64,000 nt of DNA from the NCBI GenBank assembly GCA_963747515.1, contig CAVVFN010000002.1:434001-498000 (forward strand), written 5' to 3'. The position numbers and the translations under genes were made by a program. Of the stretch, positions 42,805-52,261 are shown piece after piece; positions within the stretch are counted from its first letter, which is position 1, and each line of letters begins with the position of its first letter. The notes below the pieces were generated by a model. It was not told the DNA's origin. It saw only the letters and a program-made list of their open reading frames with translations, and searched no databases. The DNA is from Mariniphaga sp963747515. GTDB taxonomy: Bacteria; Bacteroidota; Bacteroidia; Bacteroidales; Prolixibacteraceae.

Positions 42805-43620
42805 TTATCCTAGTGCAACATCAAGCAGCATCATGGTGGCAAAACCAAACATTGTTCCGACTGTTGATAAATCGGTTTCATTTCCGTTCTGAGATTCAGG
42901 TATTAATTCCTCAACAACAACAAATATCATGGCTCCGGCAGCAAACGAAAGTGCATAGGGCAACAAAGGAGTTATTTTTAATACCATGAATGCACCCAGT
43001 ACTCCGGCTATCGGCTCAACAATACCTGAAAGCTGACCATAGTTAAATGCCTTTAGCCGTGAAAATTTCTCCCGTCGAAGGGGAATCGATACAGCTGCTC
43101 CTTCCGGAAAATTTTGTAACCCGATTCCAATGGCAAGTGCGACTGCACCTGTTAGTAATCCAATATCCGGGTTATGTGCCAGTGCTCCAAACGCTACTCC
43201 AACAGCCAACCCTTCAGGGATATTATGAAGCGTTATTGCAAGAACCAGTAAAATACTGCGTTGCCATGAAGTTTTTATGCCTTCTGCCTTATCAACCGAA
43301 AGTCCTAAGTGCAGGTGAGGCAGAATTTTATCTATCAGAAATAAAAAAGCACCCCCGGCAAGAAAACCAACTACTGCCGGCACCCATGGCCGGTTACCAT
43401 TTGCCTCGGCCATATCGATTGCCGGGCTCAGCAACGACCAGAAGCTTGCAGCAATCATTACTCCTGCTGCAAATCCCAGCATTGAATTAAGTATTTTTTT
43501 ATTGATGGATTTAAAAAAAAATACCATGGATGCTCCTGCAGCAGTGAGGAACCAGGTAAATAAGGTGGCAAAAAGTGCCAATATTATCGGATTGTATTCC
43601 AACAGCCATTCAACTTGCAT
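42805..43620 (-). CDS. ZIP-family divalent metal transporter
   Basis: A 271-residue protein with eight membrane segments. The metal-binding motifs are HNIPEGLAVGVAFG (TM4, about residue 137) and LQNFPEGAAVSIPL (TM5, about 168). This places it in the ZupT/GufA group, which imports zinc, iron or manganese. The loop between TM3 and TM4 holds HLHLG. It converges with the flavin monooxygenase gene and has a 355-base upstream region. Confidence 0.92.
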   Translation of the reverse strand: MQVEWLLEYNPIILALFATLFTWFLTAAGASMVFFFKSINKKILNSMLGFAAGVMIAASFWSLLSPAIDMAEANGNRPWVPAVVGFLAGGAFLFLIDKILPHLHLGLSVDKAEGIKTSWQRSILLVLAITLHNIPEGLAVGVAFGALAHNPDIGLLTGAVALAIGIGLQNFPEGAAVSIPLRREKFSRLKAFNYGQLSGIVEPIAGVLGAFMVLKITPLLPYALSFAAGAMIFVVVEELIPESQNGNETDLSTVGTMFGFATMMLLDVALG

Positions 43621-43976
43621 GTTATAATTGCATTCTTTATAATGATTAATAAAAATTTATAGCCAGTACATTATCCAAAAGGACCTGCTGAATTTGTTAT
43701 TATTCAATTTTATTTATTGAACAACAAAAGAAAAAAATCGGACGACAGGAACTGCAATACTGCATAATATACAGGTGATTTAATTTAAACATAAAATTAG
43801 AAATTTTTGTTTACTCTAAAAACATTTCAAATAATAACAGTTATTGGTACAAATTCTGATTTCCTATTTTTTTAGTTGTGAATGGGATTATCGGGGAACA
43901 GATTGAAGGGTTTATTTCCAGATAATGAATTTTCACGAATAATTCCTATTTTTGTTTAAAGCGTCGGTTCAGGGTT
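43621..43976. other. divergent intergenic region
   Basis: 355 AT-rich bases between the ZIP transporter (minus) and the CHAD protein (plus). Promoters for both genes must lie here, but I see no clear metal-regulator operator or RNA element. Confidence 0.4.
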
Positions 43977-44855
43977 ATGGTTCAGAATATCGGTAATAAA
44001 TTGTTGCAGACCATGTTGCGGCAAGCCGCTAAAGCAGGTTATTTTTGTACCGCTGAAAATATATCGGTAAATCAAAAAGTGCATGAGTTACGCCGGGGAT
44101 TTAAGCGGTCAAGGGCATTGCTCTGGCTGTTCATTGAGATTCCTGAAAGTTCTGCTTTACAACTTAGTGAGAATATCCGGAATTTCAGCAGGCTGCTGGC
44201 TCCGTTGCGGGAGTCGGCTGTAAACCTGGAACTGGTTGATCGTGAAATTGCTGCCAATACCCTTCTGCCTGAGAAGAAAATAAAGGTTGCCCATGAATTG
44301 TTCAGCGATAAGAATAAATTGCTGCTGGAAAGGGGTTTTTGGGAAAATAACCTGTACAACACCATTCGCACTTTCTTTGACGGGTTTGAGGAAGTACTTA
44401 AAGTGAATAACGGCGAGTTGCCGGGTAAAATTCACATCTGCCGTGAAATTAGCAGGTCGTACATCACCAGCTATCACCTTTTCCGGCAGATGCCCGAAAA
44501 TCCACATCCGGAAGAGTGGCATAATTTGCGTAAGAAGCTCAAGCGGCTTTGGTATCAGCTCGATTTTATCCGGTTTCTGCATCCTCGTTACCTTAAATTA
44601 AAGACCGACCAGTTAAATAAAATAACCGACCAATTGGGGGAGGATCATGACCTGCATGTTTTTTCCCAAGAAATGCGTAATGAAAAATATGGATTTGATG
44701 AAGAAGAACTGCGTATTATAAACAACCAGGTGGAGAATCTTCGTGATCTGAATCAGTTAAAACTTCAACCCCGTTTGAAACAGTTTTTTTCATCATCGCC
44801 AGCTGAATTTGCCCAAAAGCTGGAACGAATTTTAAAAGTTGACCTTAAAAACTGA
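43977..44855 (+). CDS. CHAD domain protein
   Basis: A 292-residue helical protein with the conserved CHAD basic motifs: VHELRRGFKRSRALLWLF (residues 31-48) and WHNLRKKLKRLWYQLDFIR (about 180-198). The residues His, Arg and Lys in these helices bind polyphosphate in characterised CHAD proteins. A GEDHDL motif lies near 222. No VTC-like or CYTH partner is adjacent. It is likely a polyphosphate-binding protein. Confidence 0.88.
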   Translation: MVQNIGNKLLQTMLRQAAKAGYFCTAENISVNQKVHELRRGFKRSRALLWLFIEIPESSALQLSENIRNFSRLLAPLRESAVNLELVDREIAANTLLPEKKIKVAHELFSDKNKLLLERGFWENNLYNTIRTFFDGFEEVLKVNNGELPGKIHICREISRSYITSYHLFRQMPENPHPEEWHNLRKKLKRLWYQLDFIRFLHPRYLKLKTDQLNKITDQLGEDHDLHVFSQEMRNEKYGFDEEELRIINNQVENLRDLNQLKLQPRLKQFFSSSPAEFAQKLERILKVDLKN

Positions 44856-44909
44856 CAAACGGTTTTTATATAAAGCTGCAGTATCCATCCGTTCATTTTT
44901 TATATGCAG

Positions 44910-45845
44910 CTATTTCATCTGTAGAAACTGCACTTCTTTGTGCGAAAGGAACCGCCATTTTCCACGGGGCAGGTTTTTCTTTGTCAGTCCCGCAAAATAG
45001 ACCCGGTCCAGTTTTCGCACCCGATAGCCAAGATGCTCAAAGATACGGCGTACAACACGGTTGCGTCCTGAATGAATCTCGATGCCCACATCGTTTTTTA
45101 CATTTTGATCGATATAGCTGATGGCATCGGCGGCAATAGGACCATCTTCCAGTTCAATGCCTTCAGCAATCTGGATCAGATGATTTTTTATAAGAGGTTT
45201 ATCGAGCGTTACCTGGTATATTTTCTTAATGCGGTGGCTGGGATGGGTCAGGCGGTCGGAAAGCTCTCCGTCGTTTGTAAAAAGCAGCACACCAGTGGTT
45301 GATTTATCCAGCCTTCCTACCGGGTAAATTCTTTCCTGACAGGCATCCTGTATCAAATCCATTACGGTATGTTCTGCGTGTGGATCTTCAGTGGTGGTAA
45401 CCACATCCTTTGGCTTGTTCAGCAACAGGTAAACCTTTTTTTCCGCATTTAATTTTCTGCCGTCAAACCTTATGTCATCGGTCATTTTAACTTTTACACC
45501 AAGCTCGGTTACTGTCTTTCCGTTAACGGTGACCAATCCTGCGGCAATATATTTATCGGCTTCGCGGCGTGAGCAGATACCTGCATTGGCAATGAACCGG
45601 TTCAGCCGCATTTCTCCTGTGGTGGCTGTTTTTTCAGGTCGGTTACGGACAAAAGGAATCCTTTTTGTGGAAGCCGGTTCCGATTTTTTATTCAGGTTGA
45701 TAACCTTTTTTTTGCCGGCTAAACTTCCTTCCTTGCGGGCAACACCTGATCTGCCTTCTGATCGATGGGTATTTCCTTTCTTTTCAGGCCTTTCAGCTCT
45801 TCTTCCTTGTTTAGGGGCAGATTTGTTTATGCGATTCCTGTTCAT
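44910..45845 (-). CDS. rluB: RsuA/RluB-family pseudouridine synthase
   Basis: A 311-residue enzyme. A basic, low-complexity N-terminal extension (residues 1-75, rich in Arg, Lys and Gly) precedes an S4 RNA-binding domain (MRLNRFIANAGICSRREADK) and the catalytic domain with GRLDKSTTGVLLFTNDG, where the Asp is the nucleophile. The family isomerises uridine in 23S or 16S rRNA. RluB is the likeliest assignment (U2605-type site), though RluE/F or RsuA cannot be excluded. The N-terminal extension is common in Bacteroidota copies. Confidence 0.9.
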   Translation of the reverse strand: MNRNRINKSAPKQGRRAERPEKKGNTHRSEGRSGVARKEGSLAGKKKVINLNKKSEPASTKRIPFVRNRPEKTATTGEMRLNRFIANAGICSRREADKYIAAGLVTVNGKTVTELGVKVKMTDDIRFDGRKLNAEKKVYLLLNKPKDVVTTTEDPHAEHTVMDLIQDACQERIYPVGRLDKSTTGVLLFTNDGELSDRLTHPSHRIKKIYQVTLDKPLIKNHLIQIAEGIELEDGPIAADAISYIDQNVKNDVGIEIHSGRNRVVRRIFEHLGYRVRKLDRVYFAGLTKKNLPRGKWRFLSHKEVQFLQMK

Positions 45846-45948
45846 TTATAAAATCAAATTTCAGCAAAGGTCGGAAAAATTATGTATTAATTATTGGTTT
45901 CCAAAAATCAATTGTGTTAATTTTAGCGGAATTTAAACAGGTACAGAT

Positions 45949-46719
45949 ATGCAATCGCACGAAATTGATTATAAAATTATAGGACATGATGTCCAGTTGG
46001 TGGAAGTAGAACTTGATCCGGGAGAAACGGTTATTGCCGAAGCTGGAACCATGTTGTATATGGAGGACGGAATAGAATTTTCTGCCCGTATGGGCGACGG
46101 CTCCAATGTGAATGCCGGCTTTTTTGATAAGCTGCTTTCGGCAGGTTCACGTCTGATAACCGGAGAATCGCTGTTTTTAACGCACTTTACCAATCAGGGA
46201 TGGGGTAAAAAGCATGTGGCTTTTGCAGCACCCTATCCCGGGACCATCATTCCCCTGAACCTTTCATTACTGGGCGGGCGTATTATTGTTCAGCGTGATG
46301 CCTTTTTATGTGCCGCTCTTGGGACAAAAATCTCAGTAACCTTCAACCGCCGGCTCGGCTCCGGCTTCTTTGGCGGAGAAGGTTTTGTACTGCAGCAGCT
46401 GCAGGGCGACGGAAATGCCTTCATTCATGCCGGCGGAACGGTTATCGAAAGACAATTGAACAACGAGGTGCTCAAAGTAGATACTGGCTGCATAGTGGCG
46501 TTTGAACCTGGTATCGATTACAATATTCAACAGGCCGGCAACCTGCGTTCCATGATGTTTGGCGGAGAAGGAATTTTTTTGGCAACCTTACGGGGAACCG
46601 GTAAAGTATGGCTGCAAAGCATGCCCATTCGCAAGCTGATAAAGGAACTTTCACCTGCCGGCGGCAATACCCGCAAGGAAGCACGCGGAGGTTTGCTTGA
46701 TAACTTGCTGGAAAGATAA
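45949..46719 (+). CDS. TIGR00266/AIM24 family protein
   Basis: A 256-residue beta-rich protein matching the AIM24/TIGR00266 family. The signatures are Q-x-VEVELDPGETVIAEAGTM near residue 17, GGRIIVQRDAFLCAA near 110, RRLGSGFFGGEGFVLQQLQG near 135 and GGEGIFLATLRGTGKVWLQSMP near 205. The fold is a TRAP/AIM24 beta-prism; the biochemical role is unknown. It diverges from the RluB-like gene with about 100 bases between. Confidence 0.92.
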   Translation: MQSHEIDYKIIGHDVQLVEVELDPGETVIAEAGTMLYMEDGIEFSARMGDGSNVNAGFFDKLLSAGSRLITGESLFLTHFTNQGWGKKHVAFAAPYPGTIIPLNLSLLGGRIIVQRDAFLCAALGTKISVTFNRRLGSGFFGGEGFVLQQLQGDGNAFIHAGGTVIERQLNNEVLKVDTGCIVAFEPGIDYNIQQAGNLRSMMFGGEGIFLATLRGTGKVWLQSMPIRKLIKELSPAGGNTRKEARGGLLDNLLER

Positions 46720-47125
46720 AGCAGGAATAAAGCAAAGCCGAAATTATAATAATATGTTCTGCATAACTTAATGAATTTATCCGGTTTTTTTTTCGAAGCA
46801 GAAGAGAAAATTGATAATGATTAACCAGATGCACCCATCCCTGAATTTAATTCTCCTTGAAATTTAGTGCAGCCTTGCATAATATTCCGGCTAAAATTCT
46901 TTCTTGTAATTCTTTTTCAACATGCTGTTATCAAAGGATACATCAGTAAGAAACATTCGGGATAAACTTATTTTTACTGATTCTTTTCCTATTTCAAAGG
47001 CATGAATTAAGCAGGGTTTAAAAAAATCCTTGCTATTCATTCATTTCCTGTATTAAACACGTTTTTCTCTGCCGGAGCTGTATGTAAAGGAATTATTACA
47101 CGAAATTAGGATAAATTTATGATTT
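46720..47125. other. intergenic stretch without recognisable gene
   Basis: About 400 bases of AT-rich sequence leading to the response-regulator promoter region. No gene, RNA or repeat that I can support. Confidence 0.4.
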
Positions 47126-47143
47126 TGTGACAGTTCTGTGATA
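47126..47143 (+). promoter_or_regulatory. TGTGA-N6-TGTGA direct repeat upstream of the response regulator
   Basis: TGTGACAGTTCTGTGATA: two TGTGA boxes with an 11-base period, the usual layout of OmpR/PhoB-family sites. It ends 43 bases before the regulator ATG. ACAGTT/AACTGT around it also forms a dyad (47130-47149). The same 18-mer with four changes precedes the Spondin_N gene. Probable autoregulatory site of the adjacent regulator (inference). Confidence 0.6.
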
Positions 47144-47186
47144 AACTGTACCTACCTTTCAACTGTTTTAGTTAGAAATAAAGGTT

Positions 47187-47882
47187 ATGGAAAAAGCATT
47201 GATAATAGAAGACGACAGGGATATTTCCGAATTGATTTCCATTCATTTAATGGACATGAACCTGGAAGTTGATAAATCATATGACGGCAAAGATGGTTTA
47301 TTGAAAGCGCTAAACAACAATTACCGGTTTATTTTATTGGACATACGCTTGCCTCAGCTTGATGGTTTTGAAGTTTGCCGGCGAATTCGTATGGAAAAGA
47401 TGAATACTCCGGTATTGATGCTGACGTCCAAATCGGAAGAGGTAGACAAAGTGGTCGGGCTTGAAATCGGAGCGGATGATTATATCTCCAAGCCATTTGG
47501 AATTAGGGAATTGATCGCCAGAATAAAGGCAGTTCTTCGTCGTTATGATGTGAGTTTACAGAGTGTTGATGAAAATGAAAAGGAAATTCGTTGTCATAAC
47601 CTGTATATAAATGTGGGGATGAGAATTGTGGAAATCGATGGGCAGCGGATTGAGCTGTCACCTAAAGAATTCGATTTGTTGGTACATTTGGCTTCCAATC
47701 CGGGGAAAACCTATTCACGGATGCATTTGCTCAACAAAATCTGGGGATATGAATTCGAAGGTTTTGAGCATACCGTTAATTCCCATATCAACAGGTTGCG
47801 ATCGAAAATCGAGAAAGATATGAGCCAGCCAGAATACATCCTGACTACCTGGGGAGTTGGCTATAAATTCAGAGAGATGTAA
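47187..47882 (+). CDS. OmpR/PhoB-family response regulator
   Basis: A 231-residue two-component regulator. The receiver domain has the acidic pocket E8-D9-D10, phospho-acceptor Asp52 (LLDIRLP), Thr80 and Lys102 (SKPF). The C-terminal winged helix has SPKEFDLLVHLASNPGKTYS, the recognition helix EHTVNSHINRLRSKIE and the wing WGVGYKF. It is followed after 17 bases by its kinase. The TGTGA direct repeat upstream is probably its own binding site. Confidence 0.95.
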   Translation: MEKALIIEDDRDISELISIHLMDMNLEVDKSYDGKDGLLKALNNNYRFILLDIRLPQLDGFEVCRRIRMEKMNTPVLMLTSKSEEVDKVVGLEIGADDYISKPFGIRELIARIKAVLRRYDVSLQSVDENEKEIRCHNLYINVGMRIVEIDGQRIELSPKEFDLLVHLASNPGKTYSRMHLLNKIWGYEFEGFEHTVNSHINRLRSKIEKDMSQPEYILTTWGVGYKFREM

Positions 47883-47899
47883 ATTTTAAAAGATGAAAA

Positions 47900-49363
47900 A
47901 TGAAAAAACCGGGAGTATTTAACAGCCTGTACGTACAGATATCCGCAATTTTCCTTTTTGTGCTGATCTTTTTTGCTGCAATTACTTTATATATATCCGT
48001 AAGGTCTGCTGCAAGGTACAGCATTGAAGTAAACCAGCGGCTAAATAATGAGCTGGCACCCAATATGGTGGATGTAATTCAGCCGTTGATGAAAAACGGC
48101 ATTGTCAGCGATGAGGGTATGGCCGATATTATGCATTCCATGATGGTAATAAATCCTATTGTAGAAGTGTATGTGCTTGATCCGGAAGGAAATATATTGA
48201 AATATGTAGCTCCTGATAAAGTGGTTAAACTTAAAAAGGTGAACCTGGTTCCCATTCAAACTTTTCTGAACGATCCGGAACATGGTATCATTTATGGTGA
48301 CGATCCAAGAAATCCTGGTGAATACAAAACCTTTTCAGCGGTAAAAGTTGTTGAAAATGATTTGATTACCGGATATATCTACATTGTTTTAGCCAGTCAG
48401 GAATATGTGTCAGCATCTCATGCAGTATTGGGAAGTTACATTCTTGGTCTTTCTATCCGTACCATTATTGTCGTACTTATTATTTCGGCACTGGTTGGGC
48501 TGCTGGCTATCTGGTTCATTACCCGGAAGCTGGATCCTGTATTGAAAGGAATTAATGAGTTCAGGGATGGCAATTTGTCGGCCAGGATTCCCGTGGAAAA
48601 AGACAATGAAATCGATCGTATAGGGTTGGTTTTTAACCAGATGGCTGATACCCTTGAGCACAATATACAGGAACTGAAAGGGGTGGATAATTTGCGACGG
48701 GAATTAATCAGCAATGTTTCGCACGATTTGCGCACACCTGTTGCCTCTATTCAGGGATATGCAGAAACCCTGATGCTGAAAAAAGATACCGTTGCCAAAG
48801 AAGAGCAGCAAAAGTATCTTGAAATAATATACAATAGCTGCGGGAAGCTTAAGAAACTTGTGGAAGAGCTTTTTGAACTTTCGAAACTGGAAGCCAATCA
48901 AACCAGTCCCAACCCTGAACCTTTTTCTATTTCTGAACTGGTTTACGATGTCGCCATTAAATACCGTATTTTGTCACAAAAAAAAGGCATAAGTATTAAT
49001 ACCGTTACCGATAAAAATGTTCCATTGGTGAAAGCCGACATTTCCATGATTAACCGGGTCTTGCAAAATTTGATTGACAATGCATTGAAATTCTGTAATG
49101 AAGGCGATACCATTAATATAGAAATTGATCCCAAAAAAGCAGATTGGGTGGAAGTACGTATAGCAGATTCAGGCCAGGGAATTAAACAGGAAGACCTTCC
49201 ACATGTATTTCAGCGGTATTATAAAGGACGAGACGATCAACAGAGTGCAGGGCTTGGTCTGGCTATTGTCAAAAAAATTATCGACCTGCACAATTCCCGC
49301 ATTGACGTTATTAGTCGTTATGGTAAAGGAACCACTTTTATTTTTGAATTACCCGTTGCATAA
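47900..49363 (+). CDS. membrane sensor histidine kinase
   Basis: A 487-residue kinase. Two membrane segments (about 12-32 and 178-210) flank a periplasmic sensor domain of about 145 residues. Then come HAMP (about 212-262), HisKA with the phospho-acceptor His near 275 (NVSHDLRTP), and HATPase with N (IDNALKFC), G1 (DSGQGIKQEDLPHVFQRYYK) and G2 (SAGLGLAIVKKI). The sensor domain resembles a double-Cache or PAS-like fold only vaguely. It is paired with the regulator upstream. Confidence 0.95.
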   Translation: MKKPGVFNSLYVQISAIFLFVLIFFAAITLYISVRSAARYSIEVNQRLNNELAPNMVDVIQPLMKNGIVSDEGMADIMHSMMVINPIVEVYVLDPEGNILKYVAPDKVVKLKKVNLVPIQTFLNDPEHGIIYGDDPRNPGEYKTFSAVKVVENDLITGYIYIVLASQEYVSASHAVLGSYILGLSIRTIIVVLIISALVGLLAIWFITRKLDPVLKGINEFRDGNLSARIPVEKDNEIDRIGLVFNQMADTLEHNIQELKGVDNLRRELISNVSHDLRTPVASIQGYAETLMLKKDTVAKEEQQKYLEIIYNSCGKLKKLVEELFELSKLEANQTSPNPEPFSISELVYDVAIKYRILSQKKGISINTVTDKNVPLVKADISMINRVLQNLIDNALKFCNEGDTINIEIDPKKADWVEVRIADSGQGIKQEDLPHVFQRYYKGRDDQQSAGLGLAIVKKIIDLHNSRIDVISRYGKGTTFIFELPVA

Positions 49364-49669
49364 AGAGGATAATATAAAAAAAATGTAACTGTAGTTTCTG
49401 TTATACCTGATAACACCAATTTCAGAAAAAAGGGAAGTGGCAACAGGAAGAAAGCTTTAACGCCGAATCAGATCTTTTAGGCATGGGAGTTGCATGAAAT
49501 GAATGAAAAAAATGAGAAATATGAACCAGATACAGGAAGGTAGTATGGTGTAGCTGAAATAAGAAAAGCAGGAAATCCACATGTTTTGCAAACTCCAGTA
49601 CAGATGAACGAAACCCCGCTAAAACATTTGGATTCCATCGGACCATTTAAAAATTTAAATTTTATACGG

Positions 49670-50605
49670 ATGAATTGCAAACATTATATTTCAACATGGA
49701 TATTAGTCCTGGCAACACTTACAGGTTGCGCTCAGAATTCAGGACAGGAAAAACATCAGAAGGATTATAAAGAACTGACGCCGGCCGAAGAAAGGGTTAT
49801 TCTTCATAAAGGCACCGAACGCGCGTTTACCGGCAAGTACGATAAATTTTTTGAAGAAGGAACCTATGCATGTAAACAATGCGGAGCCCTTTTGTACCGG
49901 TCGGATGACAAGTTCGACAGCGGTTGCGGCTGGCCAAGTTTTGACGATGAAATACCCGGTGCAGTTACCCGGGTATCCGATGGGTTTCGTACTGAAATAA
50001 CCTGCACGAATTGCGGAGGACACCTTGGACATGTGTTTCTTGGGGAAGAGTTCACAGATAAAAATACGCGGCATTGCGTGAATTCTGTTTCAATAGAATT
50101 TATTCCTGCAGCAAAAACAACCGCATCCGATACAGCTTATTTTGCAGGAGGCTGCTTCTGGGGAGTGGAATATTATATGGAAAAGGCAGAAGGAGTGGTT
50201 TCCGTGGTTTCCGGATATATGGGAGGAGACAAAAAAAATCCAACTTATCGTGAGGTCAGCAATCATTCCACAGGCCATGCTGAAGTGGTAAGGGTGATTT
50301 TTTACCCCTCGGAAATATCATACAGGCAACTGGCTATGCTGTTTTTTGAAATTCATGATCCCACCCAGGTAAACCGGCAGGGACCCGATGTTGGAGAGCA
50401 GTACCGATCGGAAGTATTTTTCAATAATAAAGAACAAAAGCAAATCGCTGAAAATCTAATCTCTGTATTGCAAAACAAAGGATATAAAGTGGCTACAAAG
50501 GTAACTCCTGCAGATGTCTTTTGGAAAGCCGAAAATTACCACCAGGATTATTACGAAAAGAAAAAGGACACTCCCTACTGTCATACTTACATCAAAAGGT
50601 TTTAG
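49670..50605 (+). CDS. msrBA: bifunctional methionine sulfoxide reductase MsrB-MsrA
   Basis: A 311-residue lipoprotein from the ATG at 49670, whose leader ends LTGC (Cys20); in-frame codons upstream to 49586 lack coding character. Residues 35-155 are MsrB: two zinc CxxC pairs (CKQC, CTNC), the GCGWPSF motif and the catalytic Cys in RHCVNSVSIEF. Residues 160-311 are MsrA: GGCFWGVEYY with its catalytic Cys, and a C-terminal YH-x-DYYEKKK segment. It repairs both sulfoxide epimers of methionine in envelope proteins. B-before-A order is the form usual in Bacteroidota. Confidence 0.93.
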   Translation: MNCKHYISTWILVLATLTGCAQNSGQEKHQKDYKELTPAEERVILHKGTERAFTGKYDKFFEEGTYACKQCGALLYRSDDKFDSGCGWPSFDDEIPGAVTRVSDGFRTEITCTNCGGHLGHVFLGEEFTDKNTRHCVNSVSIEFIPAAKTTASDTAYFAGGCFWGVEYYMEKAEGVVSVVSGYMGGDKKNPTYREVSNHSTGHAEVVRVIFYPSEISYRQLAMLFFEIHDPTQVNRQGPDVGEQYRSEVFFNNKEQKQIAENLISVLQNKGYKVATKVTPADVFWKAENYHQDYYEKKKDTPYCHTYIKRF

Positions 50606-50639
50606 TTTTTGCAACAATCATTTTATAATATGTTTTCAG

Positions 50640-50663
50640 GGCTTGCATTAGCAAGCCTTTTTT
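50640..50663 (+). terminator. intrinsic terminator after msrBA
   Basis: GGCTTGC-ATTA-GCAAGCC followed by six Ts, 34 bases after the stop codon. Confidence 0.88.
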
Positions 50664-50791
50664 CTTCTGCTTTGATGGTGACCGGTTAAAATTCCAGATG
50701 AAGGTAACCGCTAATAATGGTTTTTATAAATCGGCTACTTAAAGTCGGGTATATAATTTAATATGAATATGTTATAAAAACTTTTTTTTGT

Positions 50792-50809
50792 TGTGACCTG
50801 TCTGTGATA
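50792..50809 (+). promoter_or_regulatory. TGTGA-N6-TGTGA direct repeat upstream of the Spondin_N gene
   Basis: TGTGACCTGTCTGTGATA: the same two boxes with the same 11-base period as at 47126-47143, with only the central four bases changed. It ends 47 bases before the ATG (43 at the regulator gene). This supports control of the gene by the OmpR-type regulator at 47187. Confidence 0.6.
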
Positions 50810-50856
50810 CTTAATCCGGAACTTGTATCCAGTTACAATTATTTAATTTTAATGTC

Positions 50857-52170
50857 ATGAAAAGAATAAAACTTATTTTGGTATTGGCACTGGTTACAGC
50901 AATGTTCACCCGGTGCAGCGAAGACAGAATGCCGGATGTATACCCGGCTGATGGTTCAAATCTGAAAAGCGGGGAGAAACCCCAAACTCCAAATGAGGGA
51001 ATGTTTACTGTGGTTGTAGAGAATGTTTCGGTTCCCTACGACTATTTTGAAGCAGGAGCTCAGTTTATTCCCGATGGTGAAAATTCACCGGGACCTGCAT
51101 TTCCAGGTCAGTCATTTACGATCCGTTTCCATGCAGGGAAAGGGCACAGATTATCCTTTGCATCAATGTACGGGGCATCAAACGACCTTTTTTATGCTCC
51201 TTCTGATGATGGCATTGCTTTATTCACAGGAAGTACCCCTTTAACCGGTGACATAACTTCAATGATTAGTTTATGGGATGCCGGAACCGAAGAAAATCAT
51301 GCACCGGCATCGGGAGAACCGGGAGATGAAGAGAATGAACCAATCCAAAGTGTCAGGAATACGGATAATGTGATGGATGGTTTTAACTACAACAATGTTG
51401 AAGAAAACATCAGGGTGTCGCTGGATTACGATGGTGTCAGCATGTTCACACTGACGGTTGGTGTACTTGAAACCTCAGGTACTCCTTTATCTCCTGTAGC
51501 CTGGGTTGTTCATTACGATAACCAGATGCCTGTTTTTAATGAAGGAGAGTTCGACTATGGGCACGGACTGGAAGATCTCGCCGAAACGGGTAATGCTGCA
51601 CCGTTAAGCGAATATCTTAAAATGCACAGCGGATATGTTTCCCCTATCGCACCAGGAATATGGGTTGTACATAAAAAAGGACAGCGACCAATATTTACCG
51701 AAGGCAACCCTGATTATGGCATTGGCCTGGAGGCGCTTGCAGAAACGGGAAATCCGGCTGATTTGTTTCATACATTAATGCAGAATTATGTTTCAGGAGT
51801 ATACAACACTGTTGAAGGAACTGATGAAATGAGACCTATTTTCCCTGGAGAATCTTATACCTTTACTTTTGAAGCCAAACAGGGGGAATATTTAAGTTTT
51901 GCCTCTATGCTAGGCAAATCAAATGATTTATTTTTTGCCCCGGGTGATATGGGCATTAAACTTTTTGAAGGGAATAAACCTGTAGAAGGTGTAGTAACAG
52001 CTCATGTCTATCTGTGGGATGCAGGAACTGAGCCAAATGAATACCCGGGCGCCGGCATTCATCAGGGACCTGGCGGAACGGAGGAAAACGGTGTAGTTGA
52101 AATGGTTGACGACCAGTTCACTTATCCCCATGTTAATCAGATGATAAAGGTAAGTATCTCAAAAAATTAA
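50857..52170 (+). CDS. lipoprotein with two Spondin_N domains
   Basis: A 437-residue lipoprotein (leader ends FTRC, Cys20). Two Spondin_N-like domains, about residues 48-190 and 310-435, share HRLSFASMYGASNDLFYAP versus EYLSFASMLGKSNDLFFAP and both contain LWDAGTEENH or LWDAGTEPNE. Between them, a roughly 45-residue segment is itself duplicated (WVVHYDNQMPVFNEGEFDYG versus WVVHKKGQRPIFTEGNPDYG). Spondin_N is an extracellular adhesion-related beta domain. The TGTGA box upstream links it to the two-component system. Confidence 0.9.
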   Translation: MKRIKLILVLALVTAMFTRCSEDRMPDVYPADGSNLKSGEKPQTPNEGMFTVVVENVSVPYDYFEAGAQFIPDGENSPGPAFPGQSFTIRFHAGKGHRLSFASMYGASNDLFYAPSDDGIALFTGSTPLTGDITSMISLWDAGTEENHAPASGEPGDEENEPIQSVRNTDNVMDGFNYNNVEENIRVSLDYDGVSMFTLTVGVLETSGTPLSPVAWVVHYDNQMPVFNEGEFDYGHGLEDLAETGNAAPLSEYLKMHSGYVSPIAPGIWVVHKKGQRPIFTEGNPDYGIGLEALAETGNPADLFHTLMQNYVSGVYNTVEGTDEMRPIFPGESYTFTFEAKQGEYLSFASMLGKSNDLFFAPGDMGIKLFEGNKPVEGVVTAHVYLWDAGTEPNEYPGAGIHQGPGGTEENGVVEMVDDQFTYPHVNQMIKVSISKN

Positions 52171-52178
52171 TATCAATG

Positions 52179-52213
52179 AAGCCACAGGGTTTTTTTCCTG
52201 TGGCTTATTTTTA
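52179..52213 (+). terminator. intrinsic terminator after the Spondin_N gene
   Basis: AAGCCACAGG pairs perfectly with CCTGTGGCTT across a T-rich loop and is followed by ATTTTTA. It may serve both directions, since the MscS-like gene converges here. Confidence 0.85.
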
Positions 52214-52261
52214 TTGAAAATTCTGACTTGAAAAATGTTGCCCCGGTTAACTACTCACCTT

